Positions 35,960 to 48,059 of a stretch of DNA of 64,000 nucleotides are shown in pieces; the stretch's first letter is position 1; the number at the start of each line of letters is the position of its first letter. A program made the position numbers and the translations under genes. Under the pieces are notes generated by a model. It had not been told where the DNA came from. It did not search any database and was given only the letters and a program-made list of their open reading frames with translations. Source of the DNA: Sipunculus nudus (taxonomy: Eukaryota > Annelida > Sipuncula > Golfingiida > Sipunculidae); the NCBI GenBank assembly GCA_026874595.1, contig CM049314.1, positions 57,400,300 to 57,464,299 of the forward strand. Direction: 5' to 3'.

Positions 35960-36841
35960 AGAATTACTACTAGGTACCATAATGACAAACCCCTAAGTAT
36001 TCAACATTTCACCTAAAAACAATCCCGTAGACGTCCTGTGCAAATGGAACTTTTCTTCTAGGACGGAACTTTTAGTCCTGACCGACACTAACATCCGTGA
36101 CGATGAAGCAAGCATTAAATGTTTGAAAGGCTTAAAGTGGCTCCTGATGTGTCACAATGAAATCAAGATAAGTTATTTTGAGGAATAAAACTGCTGCTTT
36201 TAATTGAGAGAACATTCCTTTAAATCCAGAGAACAATCCTTGAAGGCAAAACACTTTTGAATTTACGTGATCTGCATACCCTGATATATTTGATATTGCG
36301 GAACAACCATATAAGTGAGTGTATTACGTCAGGTAGTACTGGTTGGATCCACGAGGTTCTGTATTTAGACTTGAGTTATAACGGCCTGGTCCTTCATCTG
36401 GATTTTGAATATTTTCCGAAATATCATTCTGTTCTTCATAATCCGCTCTTTTGTGGCTTTAGAGTCAGATCATTAGAGAAAAGATTAAGCAGGCATGTAT
36501 CAGCGGCCTGCAAAATACCACGAGAAAAGGCTAATGGCAAATCGGACATGTGTTCATATACGTTTCAAAATAAATTGAGAGCCAAAATACCGCTAAGGTG
36601 TGATCTACCTGAAAATGAACCATTAAATGAGTTATACAATCTGTATAACAACGGAACAATTGTGGTATTTGCCGTTATCGGTGGACCAGATATTCAAATA
36701 AATATGACGACACCGGACAATAACTTAAATATTTATCAGCATCCCTTTTCGAAAAAGGTGTTTTTAATTGTCACTATACCAGGGTACCATGAAGACGAGT
36801 ATATATGTTCTGAGCGGACTCAATTTAGCCGAGAAGAATGA
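35960..36841 (+). CDS. Leucine-rich-repeat / Ig-like protein, 3' part
   Basis: The open frame from about 36229 to the stop at 36841 has leucine-rich repeats ('LLNLRDLHTLIYLILRNNHI', 'VLYLDLSYNGL'). These are followed by a cysteine-bearing LRR cap (NPLFCGF...AACK...MCSY...LRCDLPE) and a stretch ending 'DEYICSERTQ' that looks like the last strand of an immunoglobulin domain. Upstream, 35990-36180 gives in another frame 'SSRTELLVLTDTNI' and 'LKGLKWLLMCHNEIK', further repeats. The two parts are separated by a short interval with a poor donor (AAGATAAGT) and an acceptor-like 'aaatccag'. An extracellular or membrane receptor is likely. No signal peptide or membrane helix is visible, so it is a fragment or a damaged gene. 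Confidence 0.5.
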
Positions 36842-37003
36842 CCAGCAAGTGAACACATGGGATTGATGCTTCTAGCTCATTTATCTCAAAGTTTAAAGAA
36901 GGGAGATTTAACGGCACCGACTTTCTGCAGGAGAAAATACTGCTCGGTATACTTTGATTAAGTGCCTTGTGAATATTGTGCCTCTGTGCAAAGGTTTTTT
37001 TTA

Positions 37004-37011
37004 AATAAAAT
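37004..37011 (+). promoter_or_regulatory. Polyadenylation signal after the LRR frame
   Basis: An AATAAA lies about 165 bases after the stop codon of the LRR/Ig-like frame, suggesting a genuine transcript end. Confidence 0.45.
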
Positions 37012-38274
37012 CCTACAACAGAAAACTATGTCCAGTTAATAAGCCTGACCAATGCTTCAACAGTTATGAATATTTTGTAATAGTTGTCATGAGTCTGGCT
37101 GTATCATTTGATTGTAGTTGTGGATATATTGTTTTCTATAATTGATATATCTTTATTTATGTTAGAATTATAAGATATCAATAAAATTTGACTGCATGCG
37201 TCTAATTTATTAATGTATACTTTATTTACCTTGATGAACATCTCCATGTATGTATGATATATGATGGTGTTGTTTTCCCCGATATAAATGATCAGGCATT
37301 GAACACCAGAATCGTTTACCAGCAGTAGATGAAAAGGCACAACAGGACTCCAGGAAGTGATTCTGGTGTGATTTTTTAAATGAAACCTTGGACACTGGAG
37401 GCAATTAATGACCTGATATGACGGTTAATTAAGGAAGATCTTCATAAATTCCAAGGAAAGTGTCACATAATTTTTCATTGTTTTAGATACATATGCAAAA
37501 ATTGTCTCCATAAATAAAGGATGTCCTGGTTGTTCTGTCTCTCTAAAGTTAGATAGAGAGAAAGTTATTGACAATGTTGATCATTATCTTCATATTTCAT
37601 AGCAGAGTGATTATGGCTTCTATGGGGCGAAGATTTCTCTTGTTTAGAACGTTGTATAATCGGATGTTAAATTATCATCTTTGTTACGGAAATATATTTA
37701 AGCAAAACTTAATCCTATCCTGTTTAAAGCGTACAAAAGACTCACTAATATTTAATCACAGTGTATTTGATGCGATGAATTACACAACAGGTATATTTAT
37801 TTTGACTCGCGACATATAGGTCAGCTTTGTTGAACAAATTTAGTCTGTCGGCTTGAAGCTTTCATTTGTCCACACCTTGAAACAATGAAAGCAAGAGCGT
37901 TCTGTATCCAGACGTGTAAGCTAGTTTGCCAGTCAATCAATGTCACAGATTATCGTGTATTTGTATTTCAGTGAAAGGGTATGTCATGTGATGTCGGTAT
38001 GTGTTACCTTTTCAGTTTAGTGTAAAGTTGATTCAACTTTTCTAATGCAACAACTCTTGAATATTTATGTACACAAGACCAGACATTTCATAGTCTCTTT
38101 ATATACAATCCGCGAACATGTATCAGGAAAGGTAGTGGAAGCGATTTTGTTATCTATGTTTGAGTTAACGGCTTATCTTATGATAAGGATCAAGATAATG
38201 AATTCAAGATACCTTAACGATATAAACACTAAGCGTCAAGGGCGCTCATTTCCCTGGCGCTAATTAAGTTAAAT
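37012..38274. other. No recognisable gene
   Basis: Several short frames (for example 37568-37819) have no motif. I see no repeat match within the window. Confidence 0.4.
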
Positions 38275-38563
38275 GCCCTCTGTGGCTCAGGGGTAGAGCG
38301 CAGGACTCAAAGCCGGGAGGTCGTGAGTTCGAATCTCAGGCGAGGCGATGAGGTTTTTCACGGTCGGCCCTACCCAGGGTGAGCGCTCTGCAGGCTTAAT
38401 GGGAGGGCCGTGCCCCACTGCCGTGTATCACTCACATACGAGTGGGTCTTCGGGGGGTTCCTCGGTGTTATGACCCAGCAATGGGGATGATTACACACCC
38501 AGGACCCGCAGGTGCGGTAGATACCGGGACTAGGTGTCATCAGGACACAAAATAAAAAAAAAA
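38275..38563 (+). mobile_element. tRNA-derived SINE, + strand copy
   Basis: It starts with a tRNA-like head: A box TGGCTCAGGGG at 38283, B box GAGTTCGAATC at 38325. A conserved body follows ('ctacccagggtgagcgct', 'caggacccgcaggtgcgg' in related form) and then an A-rich tail near 38545-38563. A second copy is at 43074-43299 on the opposite strand. The head does not close an acceptor stem, so it is not a functional tRNA gene. Confidence 0.8.
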
Positions 38564-38565
38564 TG

Positions 38566-39480
38566 ATAGGAAGCGAGTGCTACCGCCCTGTAAAGTAGTC
38601 CCAAACCAAAATGGAAACTCTGCAGATGTACATACTTAGGTTAAGAATTAGCTAAGTCAGCATTAAGAAAATGGAGGCGGTTACCTCTACAAAAAAAATA
38701 AATAAAATAATTAAGTGACACAATGGTTATTAATATAATCCTGTTTTAACCTTTTAATATTTTCGGTCTTTATATAAAAAAATCGCATATTCTCTCTAGT
38801 CTTCGGATGAAACAGACTGGCCACACATTATTTTCAATGCCCACATATTTCGGTTTATACTTTTGTATGGTAACGATTTAAACGTTCAAAAATATGAACA
38901 TGATTATTGTCATTTGTTGGACAAACAAAAATGGAGAATGCGCGGTTATAGCTGGCTGAGGTTATCCAAAAATGATTAAAAGATATCACCATGAATTTTG
39001 AAATATAGATGCCTGTTCAGTAATGATTAAATATACTTTCAGGTCAGAAAGATAATAAATTGACCCTGGTGCCTGCTCGATAGGGAGAATATAGGCTATG
39101 TTACATTTGTCACATAAACGTAACGACGATCCTTTTTATATGGCATTTGAACTTTGGTCACAAAGGTGTAAGTTTTACATTTTTATTTTGAAAGAACTTT
39201 TCTATGAATCCAGACTGAGCTGTGCCACAAATTTTCTCTGTGTGTCTTGATCAAGTTCTAGATGATTGATCTTTCCGGTATGTTTGACAGGATGTGCCCA
39301 TGATTTCATATAATACAAGACCGCGGGAATTTGAAGTAATGAATAATTCATTATGTTGGTTGTTCATTCGGATATAACTGGACATTTTCAGAGGCACAAT
39401 TTTCAGACGACAGAGTGGCTTTATTTTCACTCTGATTATTAATTACTCATCCCTAACAGTCACCCAAGTATGTCTACACT
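38566..39480. other. No recognisable feature
   Basis: AT-rich spacer with no gene or repeat that I can identify. Confidence 0.5.
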
Positions 39481-39485
39481 CCCAA

Positions 39486-39487
<2 letters not shown>

Positions 39488-39536
<49 letters not shown>

Positions 39537-39683
39537 TGAAATGTCGCTAAAAGGACACCTACTGGACCAGCCAAAGCGGTCATGTTAGCGGGTTGGTCGT
39601 ATTAGCATGAGGTTTTTATGGTCCAAAACGCGTCGTCTTTGGCGAGGTGGTCTGGATTGTTGTGGGTCTTCTGACCAGATATA

Positions 39684-39742
<59 letters not shown>
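39488..39742. repeat. Two (AT)n tracts flanking a possible MITE
   Basis: AT runs at 39488-39532 and 39690-39741 bracket about 155 bp that begins 'acagtgaaatgtcgctaaaa'. This resembles the start of pogo/Tigger-like non-autonomous elements. I could not find a matching inverted end, so the element call is weak. Confidence 0.45.
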
Positions 39743-39744
<2 letters not shown>

Positions 39745-41600
39745 AATAAATATAGATATATAAAGACTATTACAATGTCCAGATTCAGGTAAAAATATCT
39801 ATTATGACCCCGTAAATCTGCTAGGTATGATATTGCGAGATATTTACATCTAAGGCCCGTTTGGTCTTCATACAACCATGTTTTATTCATGTTTGTACCG
39901 AATAACTGAAATAATTTCTCTATTATTTAGATGAGATAGCATTAAAAAGATGATAATAACATCTATTAACATGCCTTTTTAACGAGGTTGAGCATATTTG
40001 TTACAATTCTTCCTTTCCGAACCAGGAAATATATAAAAGATAAAGCTAGGTTTGATGTTATTTGTTTCATGCCTACCCACAGTTATCTTGTTTTAGTGAA
40101 TCTAATTGCTCTAAAGACCAATGCAAAGGGTGAATTTATTGAAGGGTCATTGTTGTCCCTCACAAAGCTGTGGATCTATATGTGTTGTCAGCCATAACTT
40201 TAAAACAAAAGGGCGACAATAAATTATTGTTAAAAAAATGAATCTTCGTATAAGAATTTGATTTTTGTTTTATTAGAGGGTCCAGGATATTGGAGTATAT
40301 TGTCACACAGATTATTTTAAAAGTCGATGCAACTGGCTGAACTCAGACATACTTACACTCAAAAAAGACATGGGTTGAAAAAAAAACTATCAATATATTA
40401 AAAAAGAAGTAACGTACGTTCTCTGGAGAGGCGCTCCATGTGTACAAACACTGATGATAAACAGAAATAAGCAGAGAGTCCGTTAACTGCACTACACTGG
40501 TATCTTGTTTACACTTAGTCGTCCTGAATCCTGAAGAGACATGGAGCTCCTATTACCAACAGTGCCCCGCTAGAGTAGACTTGTTTCCCATTCGTGATAC
40601 AGTTCACGTACCACGCATAGACTTTTATTTCAGGGCGTAATCTTTCACAGCTGATGCCTCCTGAAATCATCTAGTTGTAAGTGGCAAAATATGCATCCAC
40701 ACAGCAATATATACCTCTACAGTTACGCGTTACGTGGTCTGTTCCTGGAAGCGTTACAATAGGTAATAAAACGTTACCAGTCCGTCGGGAAAATGCGATA
40801 CTCGCCCTGAAGTCCGTTACAAGGAAACCACTTTGGCCTTCCTCAGGCACAGATTATCATCGCTTTATAGACATCATAAGCTGTTTCAACTTATACACGC
40901 AGTCCTGCCCCTGGACTGCTGCTTATATCGCAAGGCTATACCTAACCTGCAACTGCGTTCACCCAGGGGTGTATTTTCTTTAACATGTTACAGTTCGTGG
41001 AATACCAAACTGTGACAAGCCGTTCCAACTGATTGAACTTTATGTGTGTTTATGTATCTTTCGTTAGTTGGTAATTTTCTGTTTCATCACAATTAAAACG
41101 ACCTGAACACTGCAACAACATTCACCTAGGGTGAATCAGGTTTGATTTAACCCTGCATTACCTGTTACCTTACGAGATCACAGATGATTGCGATACCTGA
41201 AAATATGAGCACAAATGTATTTTTTTCTGAATAAAATAGCCAGTGTGATATTCAAGTCTTTTAGGCTTATATAATGAAAGTAATGTTCAATTAATTTTCC
41301 ATCGTCATTTAAACTTTATACAAGTGTCTGTCAACCACTGCGCGCGTACTAAATGTGATTTATTTTTAAAAAAATATATTTTTTTTAATATTAAGCGTGC
41401 ATGAGTCAATACATGCTCCCGCAACAGCAAAGGGATTTTGTTTAAAGTGATATTCTTATCGGAATTTCTCAGCACGGGATGCCTCAGGACAATATAGAAT
41501 GTGCTTCATATGGATATTGAAAAATATTCAGGGATGCACTGCTTAACAACTTAAGATACACTACGAAATACATGGTAGTAGCATCATCAAGTAGAAAAAG
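39743..41600. other. No recognisable gene
   Basis: Open frames here (for example 40681-40983) lack motifs and splice context. I see nothing that I can support. Confidence 0.4.
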
Positions 41601-41604
41601 TAAA

Positions 41605-42690
41605 CACCTTTGCACAACTGGGACAACATCTGAATGAAAGGATGAACTGGGCAGAACACATTGATTAAACAATTAACAAGGCGAACAAAAAACTTGGTCT
41701 GATTTGGAAGCTAAAATGAGAGGTCCCACGCCACACAGTTGAAAACATTTACACGGCCTTCATGAAGCCAAAACATGAATATGCATGCATACTGTACAAT
41801 AACTGCGCCAAAGAACAAAGTAATCGACCAGAAGATTCCAAAGAAGAGTGGCCATTGCCTGCACTGGTGCTTTCAACAGAACAAATACAGAGGTTCCCCT
41901 TGCAGAGTTAGGATGGCCGATCCTTGAGAAGAGAAGAAAATACTTCAGCCTTGTACATATGCATAAAATCATTCATGGAGAAATACCACAGTATTTAAAA
42001 AATCTCCTTCCACCAAGACATGGGTCGCAAAGTCGATATCCCAGCAGGAGAGAAGACGACTTTGCACCGATACAAACAAACAAAGAGCCATACAACAAAT
42101 CATACATACCAGCAACAATAAGACTCTGGAACCAACTCGAGGTTCATATAAAAAAACTTTCCATACTGGGACACTTAAAAAATGCATTAAAGCATACATT
42201 ATTCCCACTGAAAAAAAATACATTACAGCACAGGCAAAGGATCAGCTGTAACAAATCATACGAGAATGAGAATGGGACTCAGCCATCTACAATATCATTT
42301 ATATCTACATCACATTACTGAAAACGGATATTGTATAAATAACTATTGTTATAATCAAAATAAAGACCCTGAACATTATTTTCTAAAATACCCGAAATAC
42401 AGTGTTGAAAGGCAGAAGATGTTGAAAAACATCATACCTTACACGAGAAGACTCAACTTAAACAAATTGACATAGATATTATACTAAATCATCCAGAGAT
42501 TTACATTATATATACATTTTATTACACATCTAACATCACTTGCAGTAACACTTTTATATACAGACTGTTACTCTACTATTGTACTAGTGCAAACCCTAAC
42601 AAATGCCTTGCGCGCTTGGGTATGCATTTAAAAGATATGTATAAAAAAAGTTACACTAATCCAATAAAGCCTTTGAATCTGAATAATCTT
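41605..42690 (+). mobile_element. LINE (CR1/Jockey-like) reverse transcriptase C-terminus
   Basis: Across frames the translation follows the end of a non-LTR retrotransposon polymerase. It reads 'LGQHLNERMNWAEHI', 'NKANKKLGLIWKLK', 'NIYTAFMKPKHEYACILYNN', then after a frameshift 'VPLAELGWPILEKRRKYFSL' in a 157-codon frame (41848-42321). Last comes a degenerate cysteine/histidine end ('LQYHLYLHHI...EHYFLKYPKY', 42266-42475). In-frame stops and shifts make it dead. The 3' end carries an AATAAA and a short 'gaatctgaat' repeat near 42665-42686, typical of such LINE tails. The 5' end is truncated. Confidence 0.85.
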
Positions 42691-43073
42691 CAGGTTTTCA
42701 CAAGAAATTGTAGTCTTTGAAGGCGCCACTAAAATCATGTGGACACTCAAATATATATGCTCGCATGGTTAGGTTTGGATGGAGATGAAAATTACACTCT
42801 CCTATAATGTCAGGTTTTCTGCTACATGTTCAGGCAAATGCTAAACTTGGCTTTATGTTCTTCTCTGAAAGACCTTCCTTATCAATTAACATCATTGTCT
42901 TGGGGGAGGGGAGGGGAGAGGTGGTGGATATAAATATGGCGAAGGAACAGTATAATTTATTTATTATATTTTTTTATGGAGGTTACAGCCTCCAATTTGT
43001 TATGCTTACTTAGATATTATAATGTTTATCTGCAGAGTTCCATTCGCGTTTCGAACTACGTGACAGGGGCTTA
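42691..43073. other. No recognisable gene
   Basis: Spacer between the LINE tail and the second SINE; a purine-rich G tract lies near 42905. Confidence 0.5.
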
Positions 43074-43299
43074 TGCTAGGTTATCCTGGTCTCAACCAGG
43101 CGCGGTGTACCACTCCTGCGGGTCCTGAGTGTGTCATCCCCACTGGTGGGTGATTACATCGAGGAACCCCGAAAGGCGCGCTCATGAAACATGACTGTGG
43201 GGGCAAAGTCCCCCCATTAAGCCGGAATGGCGCTCACCCTGGGTAGGTGCCGACTCCGGACTCTGAGTTCTGTGCTCTACCCCTGAGCCACAGAGGTAC
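43074..43299 (-). mobile_element. tRNA-derived SINE, minus strand copy
   Basis: The reverse complement starts 'cctctgtggctcaggggtag' and continues with the same body as 38275-38563 ('ctacccagggtgagcgc', 'caggacccgcagg'). The B box region is altered and part of the head is lost, so it is an older or shortened copy. Confidence 0.8.
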
Positions 43300-44439
43300 C
43301 AGTACTCTCTGCCAAAATCAGACACTAGGCATTGAGTGGGGTTATATACTGTAGTTTAAATAATTTTATTATTCTTACCCTGGTAACAAGGTATAGTTCA
43401 CGATGAGAAAAAATGGCTTTAGAATATCCTTTTAGGCAATGTTTACGTTTGTGGAGCACGAGAAAGGTTGTGATGGTGTTCTAGGTACAATCTTCAGACG
43501 GGGAGGCGGATAGTGGCAAAGTCGGAACTATGTTTTTTCCCATTTAATTGTCCCTGAAGTTCCTGTTTTAAACGTATCTCTCAGTAGGTAATTAATGGTA
43601 GTACAAGATTGCACTGAAAGAAACAAATTGGACTTTTTTTACTGTATTAATATTTTATAGAATGAGATCCTATGATTTGAAGGTTTATTCTGATTTAAAA
43701 ACTAATTCATCTAAAAAATCACTGGTCCTTCTTCCATTGACATTTCTGACATGTACCATGTCGAAGGAAAATCTGTTAAATTTTGATTTGAGCATTGTTC
43801 ATGATATTTTTTTCTTAAATCCGCCTGATGGAGGGTATATTTCTCCTAGCATATCCAGGTTAAATGTTATAAATTAGTCATTGGCCTTACCATGGAAAGA
43901 TCAGAACGTGAGCCTTTGTAAGGCAAATATGGCGAATAAATATAATCATCTGGTTTGGGTTGTTTACATAGCCAGACGTTTAGTAAAGAGCAATTTTCAT
44001 CTTATTTGTTCATGTTACTTAACCATCACAGTCAATAGACGCCGACCGCCTACTCTACCCGATTAAGTACATGCAACGTACATACATGTAAAACACACCG
44101 CCCGCTGTCGCTAGTGAGATGCCTTTTCTACCTGACTGAGCACATGTTAATTACATTTAAAACGCACTGAAACGAGAGGCCGAAAGGAGCCAGACTTATG
44201 TTGCCAGCTCCCTGTCCTTGTTCCCTGCTGTCGGCTCCCTTGCCATTTGACGTAGCATGACGTAGGTGTTCGGACTTCACGAGAAAGCTCCCAACTGATT
44301 ATATCAACCGACACGTTAAGCGATTACACTGACACAGTAAGTGAATCAATTGTCACGATGTTACTCCGGTCTTTATATCACAACATAATACCTAATTATA
44401 ATAAGATTTTTTATTTATTTTTGTTATTATAATCTGTAT
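43300..44439. other. No recognisable gene
   Basis: Short open frames at 43662 and 43881 show no motif. I see no repeat match. Confidence 0.4.
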
Positions 44440-45928
44440 AATTAATACGGAGTTGGGTTTTTTTCTAGACCACGGTTTACCTGCTTCCGTTCTGATTTGA
44501 CTCTCCGCATTCGGCCGAAGTATCGGTGGTGTGCTCTTCTAGGACAAGTTTGTTTTATTTTGCGGGATATGTCTTATTAAGCTGAATAATTAATAATTTT
44601 AATATTTCCCCATTAGGTGACCCTATTTCTTTGTGCTGCAAGGTCCTCCACACCTGTTATGCTTTTTCAGGAGGCGCCTCGGGGATTTTCACTGGCTTGT
44701 TAAGACCGGGGCCAGAGCGGATGTTCTGCCCAAAAGGCATTTCCGTGCAATATGCGGTCTCACGGGTCCACTATATTCACCTTTCATCCCCAATAAGCAT
44801 TGTAACGCCTCTAAAGGAATTTTCTCCCTCAAAAGGAAGTAAAGGTTTGTAACCCAAAGACCACATGGCTCTGCTTTCAATGCGAGGGCTTTTAGTTTGG
44901 TCAACACTGGGCACTGAGTCCAGTGATGTGTCCACCGTTTGACAAATGTTTTATGGGTTACAGGTATGTTGATTTTTATACATTAAAAAATATCTTTCCA
45001 TGATAACAATGTTTTAAAAAGTTCGGCCAAATCATGTATTTTTATGATTCCCCCCCCCCCAAAAGAAGCCCCACTACTTAATTATCATTCGGGTTGGGGA
45101 TGGGGGTGGGGGGTTCACATTTATTCGTTAAGATCCATCGTCTGTAGGGACGGTAAAACATGAAAAAAAGTATGACAAGTACATCTTAAATTGATAACAA
45201 ACTAGAATTTGTAGTCGGGGCGTACACAACAAGGCTGAAATGGTTTCTTTGCTAAATGCTTTCATCGAAATATATCAACCTGCTTTTTTTTATCTGGAAG
45301 AGTTGTCAATTTGGCATAAGACCTGCTTATTCCATGACAATTTACAGTACTTAAACCAAACATTTAATACTGTTGGTATATATTTTTCTTGGCCTATCTT
45401 TTTTACCTTGGCAGCTATACGTTTTGCGTACAAGAGTCTTAAACGACATATGCCTGTGTATGCAAATAACGCATGTGTCTGTAAACATGCCTTAGACTAT
45501 AACCCTCAACTGACTACACTGAAAAAACATCGTGTTTTACGATGTCGCCTTAGCTTCAACTAATACAAAGCATCTTTCATATACCTTCACGGTAGAATGC
45601 TTTTTTATACAATTGTTATATCTACGATATTTCCCAAGCAATGAAGCTGTCGGACCTATGTTGTTTATCGGGAGAAAAAAAATTTTTGGTGTGATTTCTG
45701 GAATAGAATAATTTTTCTTTCTATGTTGATATTTTTTTTTTTTTGGGGGGGGGGGAGGGTATTCCTGGGGAATTCTAGCAGAAGTAATCTTTATATCATA
45801 TATATGAAACACATGACAAAAGTTCCTGCAATAACCTTAGGATTAAAATATGCGTCGTTTAATTCCTATCAGCTCATTACAAATATGCATCAGACAGGGC
45901 CGTGGATTTTCCAGGGGAGCAGCTAGGA
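44440..45928 (+). repeat. Large inverted duplication, right outer arm
   Basis: Matches the reverse complement of 15961-18370, without the extra ~0.9 kb present there. It holds homopolymer C and G runs near 45050 and 45745. Confidence 0.85.
45240..45563 (+). CDS. Open frame shared by the inverted arms, longer copy
   Basis: This 107-codon frame corresponds to 16389-16619 in the other arm. It contains 'TCLFHDNLQY', a hydrophobic 'FSWPIFFTLAAIRFAYK' segment and a basic tail. I do not recognise it. It may be one exon of an unknown membrane protein or a chance frame. Confidence 0.25.
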   Translation: MVSLLNAFIEIYQPAFFYLEELSIWHKTCLFHDNLQYLNQTFNTVGIYFSWPIFFTLAAIRFAYKSLKRHMPVYANNACVCKHALDYNPQLTTLKKHRVLRCRLSFN

Positions 45929-47335
45929 ATAATTATTATTGTTATTAGTATTATTATTAATCTATCATGGAATGAGGAATTATTGCTGAAATATAAGATA
46001 TAACCTATGACTCGATTATCGTCTGGTGACAGTTTCCTATTGCTTTTGCCAGCCTTGGCATACTCACCCTAAGTAAATGCACGCGACACTTTAACTTATA
46101 TTAGATACTTGATAATCCTGAAGAAAGTTAGACTGATCTTACTTACGATCTGTTGAAGAAACATGTTGTCAGTCGATACCTATATTGAATAAGCCATGTG
46201 AATCCCATTGTTAAAAACAAAACATGACCCGCAGATTCATCCGTTGCTATCTAGTAATTCATCAAGGCCGTCAAAATACAGTAAAATTATTGTAGATGGA
46301 TAATCCATATGTTCAGCTATGTTCATCTATATGTTTATCCATAAGCTGTGGTTCTGGCATTAGTAACTCACTAGACATGAGCGTCCAGCTTCGGGTTTCA
46401 GATGTAATTTTATCATTTCTTTCCGTTGACATGTTATTTTTTTCATAAATCTAAAACATTCATGATAAAGTCGTGTTGTCTGTTCATTGCTTTAGATAAA
46501 TCACAGTTAAATTTAACGTGTTTCGGTTAAAACCGCATTATCACGATACATTTAAGGTATCATGATGCATCACTGTAAAGTAACGCAAGGTATTTGTGGG
46601 GTAACGACAGCTCACGTGTAACGCTCTAGATCCATCGCTGTGCAGACTGGCTGCTGTAGTAAACCGGAGGAGTCCTCCTTATATGGGATTAATCCATGCA
46701 GTGTGCAAAGTAGGGTATGCACAAAAATACATTCATCAAGTTGTACAAATGTATAAGAAAGTTTAATGTTTGTGAATTCATTAAAACTTAATGAACACAA
46801 GAGAAACTTTCCCCACTTTGGATCCCGCCATTGTATCTGATTTTACGGAAACACTTCAGTTAAAAATCTCGTAGTTAAAATTTTCTTCACTTAGTATGGA
46901 ACGTTGAATATATTATCTGTGGAAGACCATGTATTACCATTTTTAAGTACATGCTACTTAACGCATGCCACTTTATTGTGTCCTGGTTACGCTCTTCAGT
47001 TGGCATATACCCGAATTTTTTAAATAATGATTGTAAAATTTTAATATGCCAGGTTAAAGTGACGTATGTTACACAGATCTTTTATATTGTCCACATAGAC
47101 CAACAGTTTCATTATATGTACCCTGAAACTTTGCTATGTAATAAAATAAACAGTATACATTCTTGTAATATATTTTGAGCTTAATGATATACTTCTAGCA
47201 ACAATTAGTCAAAATCACCTTTTTTTGTACAATTTCATTTGCTTTAAATAGTATATTTTGTACTGTCTATTGTGTTATCTATCATTGTGATGAAATCATC
47301 TTCTTTTAATAGAGAGATATTAAATTTCTGGAACG
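45929..47335. other. No recognisable gene
   Basis: AT-rich spacer. Short frames lack motifs. Confidence 0.45.
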
Positions 47336-47339
47336 ATGG

Positions 47340-47720
47340 CCTCATGTCTCCGTGTTTATATGTATTGGGACGATAGTGCCTCTCTTATCAGTACATGGAA
47401 AATAATTTATTGAGCTGTTAATATCTTTGTCCATATATGCTTCGTTAGCGAAAACGTAGTCTGTTCTCCAGGCAGGAAAAGGATTACTCCGACTCCATGT
47501 AAAGGCGCTTTCATATCCATTCATTACACGCCATTATTAGCAGGGAATTTCGCACCATGTCATTAAGAGGCCCTGTTCTCTGGTTTAGACTTCTCGTTCA
47601 TTGTTATCTTTGCCTGATACAATGTCCAGAGAGTTTGCCATAACTGAATTAAAATATCCTAACACTGGTATATAATCAGAGTCAGAGTCCTGAGATGCCA
47701 TTGTATCCTGTATTCTACTG
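47340..47720 (-). mobile_element. LINE endonuclease-domain remnant
   Basis: The minus-strand translation reads 'VLGYFNSVMANSLDIVSGK', a stretch with one stop, then 'TWSRSNPFPAWRTDYVFANE' and 'NSSINYFPCTDK'. These follow the 'GDFN', 'TW.R.NP....R.DYVF' and 'TDH' motifs of the apurinic-type endonuclease of L1/Tx1-like LINEs. The catalytic GDFN is changed to GYFN and the TDH to TDK, so it is inactive. Confidence 0.7.
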
Positions 47721-48059
47721 AAGAAAATGTACATTTTCTATATTTGCACAGGGCGCATATATATTAAATATTTCTCTTATCTGCCTATGTTTCTTGTAAG
47801 CATGAGATATTAATTTTTTTGTGTTTAATTTCGTTAATAATTGTGTTTCATTATATTTTGTTTTACCTCAAACAATGACAATTTAAACTTACAATTTTAC
47901 AACTGAAGTCCACGTGTTAAACAGGTCCGTGCAACTTCAAGGCAAAATCCGTTGACATTCCATACCAATAGGCAAAGTCAGAGAAACGGAGCGTCCCTCA
48001 GCTAGGCTGGCGAATCCTACATCACATTTCGTTTCTGTTCTTATATTATGAATGAAACT

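Noticed and set aside
38275-38350. Possible tRNA gene
   Set aside because: A and B boxes are present but the acceptor stem does not pair and a SINE body follows.
40533-40983. Open frames on both strands around 40.5-41.0 kb
   Set aside because: No motifs, no splice context and no paralogue in the window.
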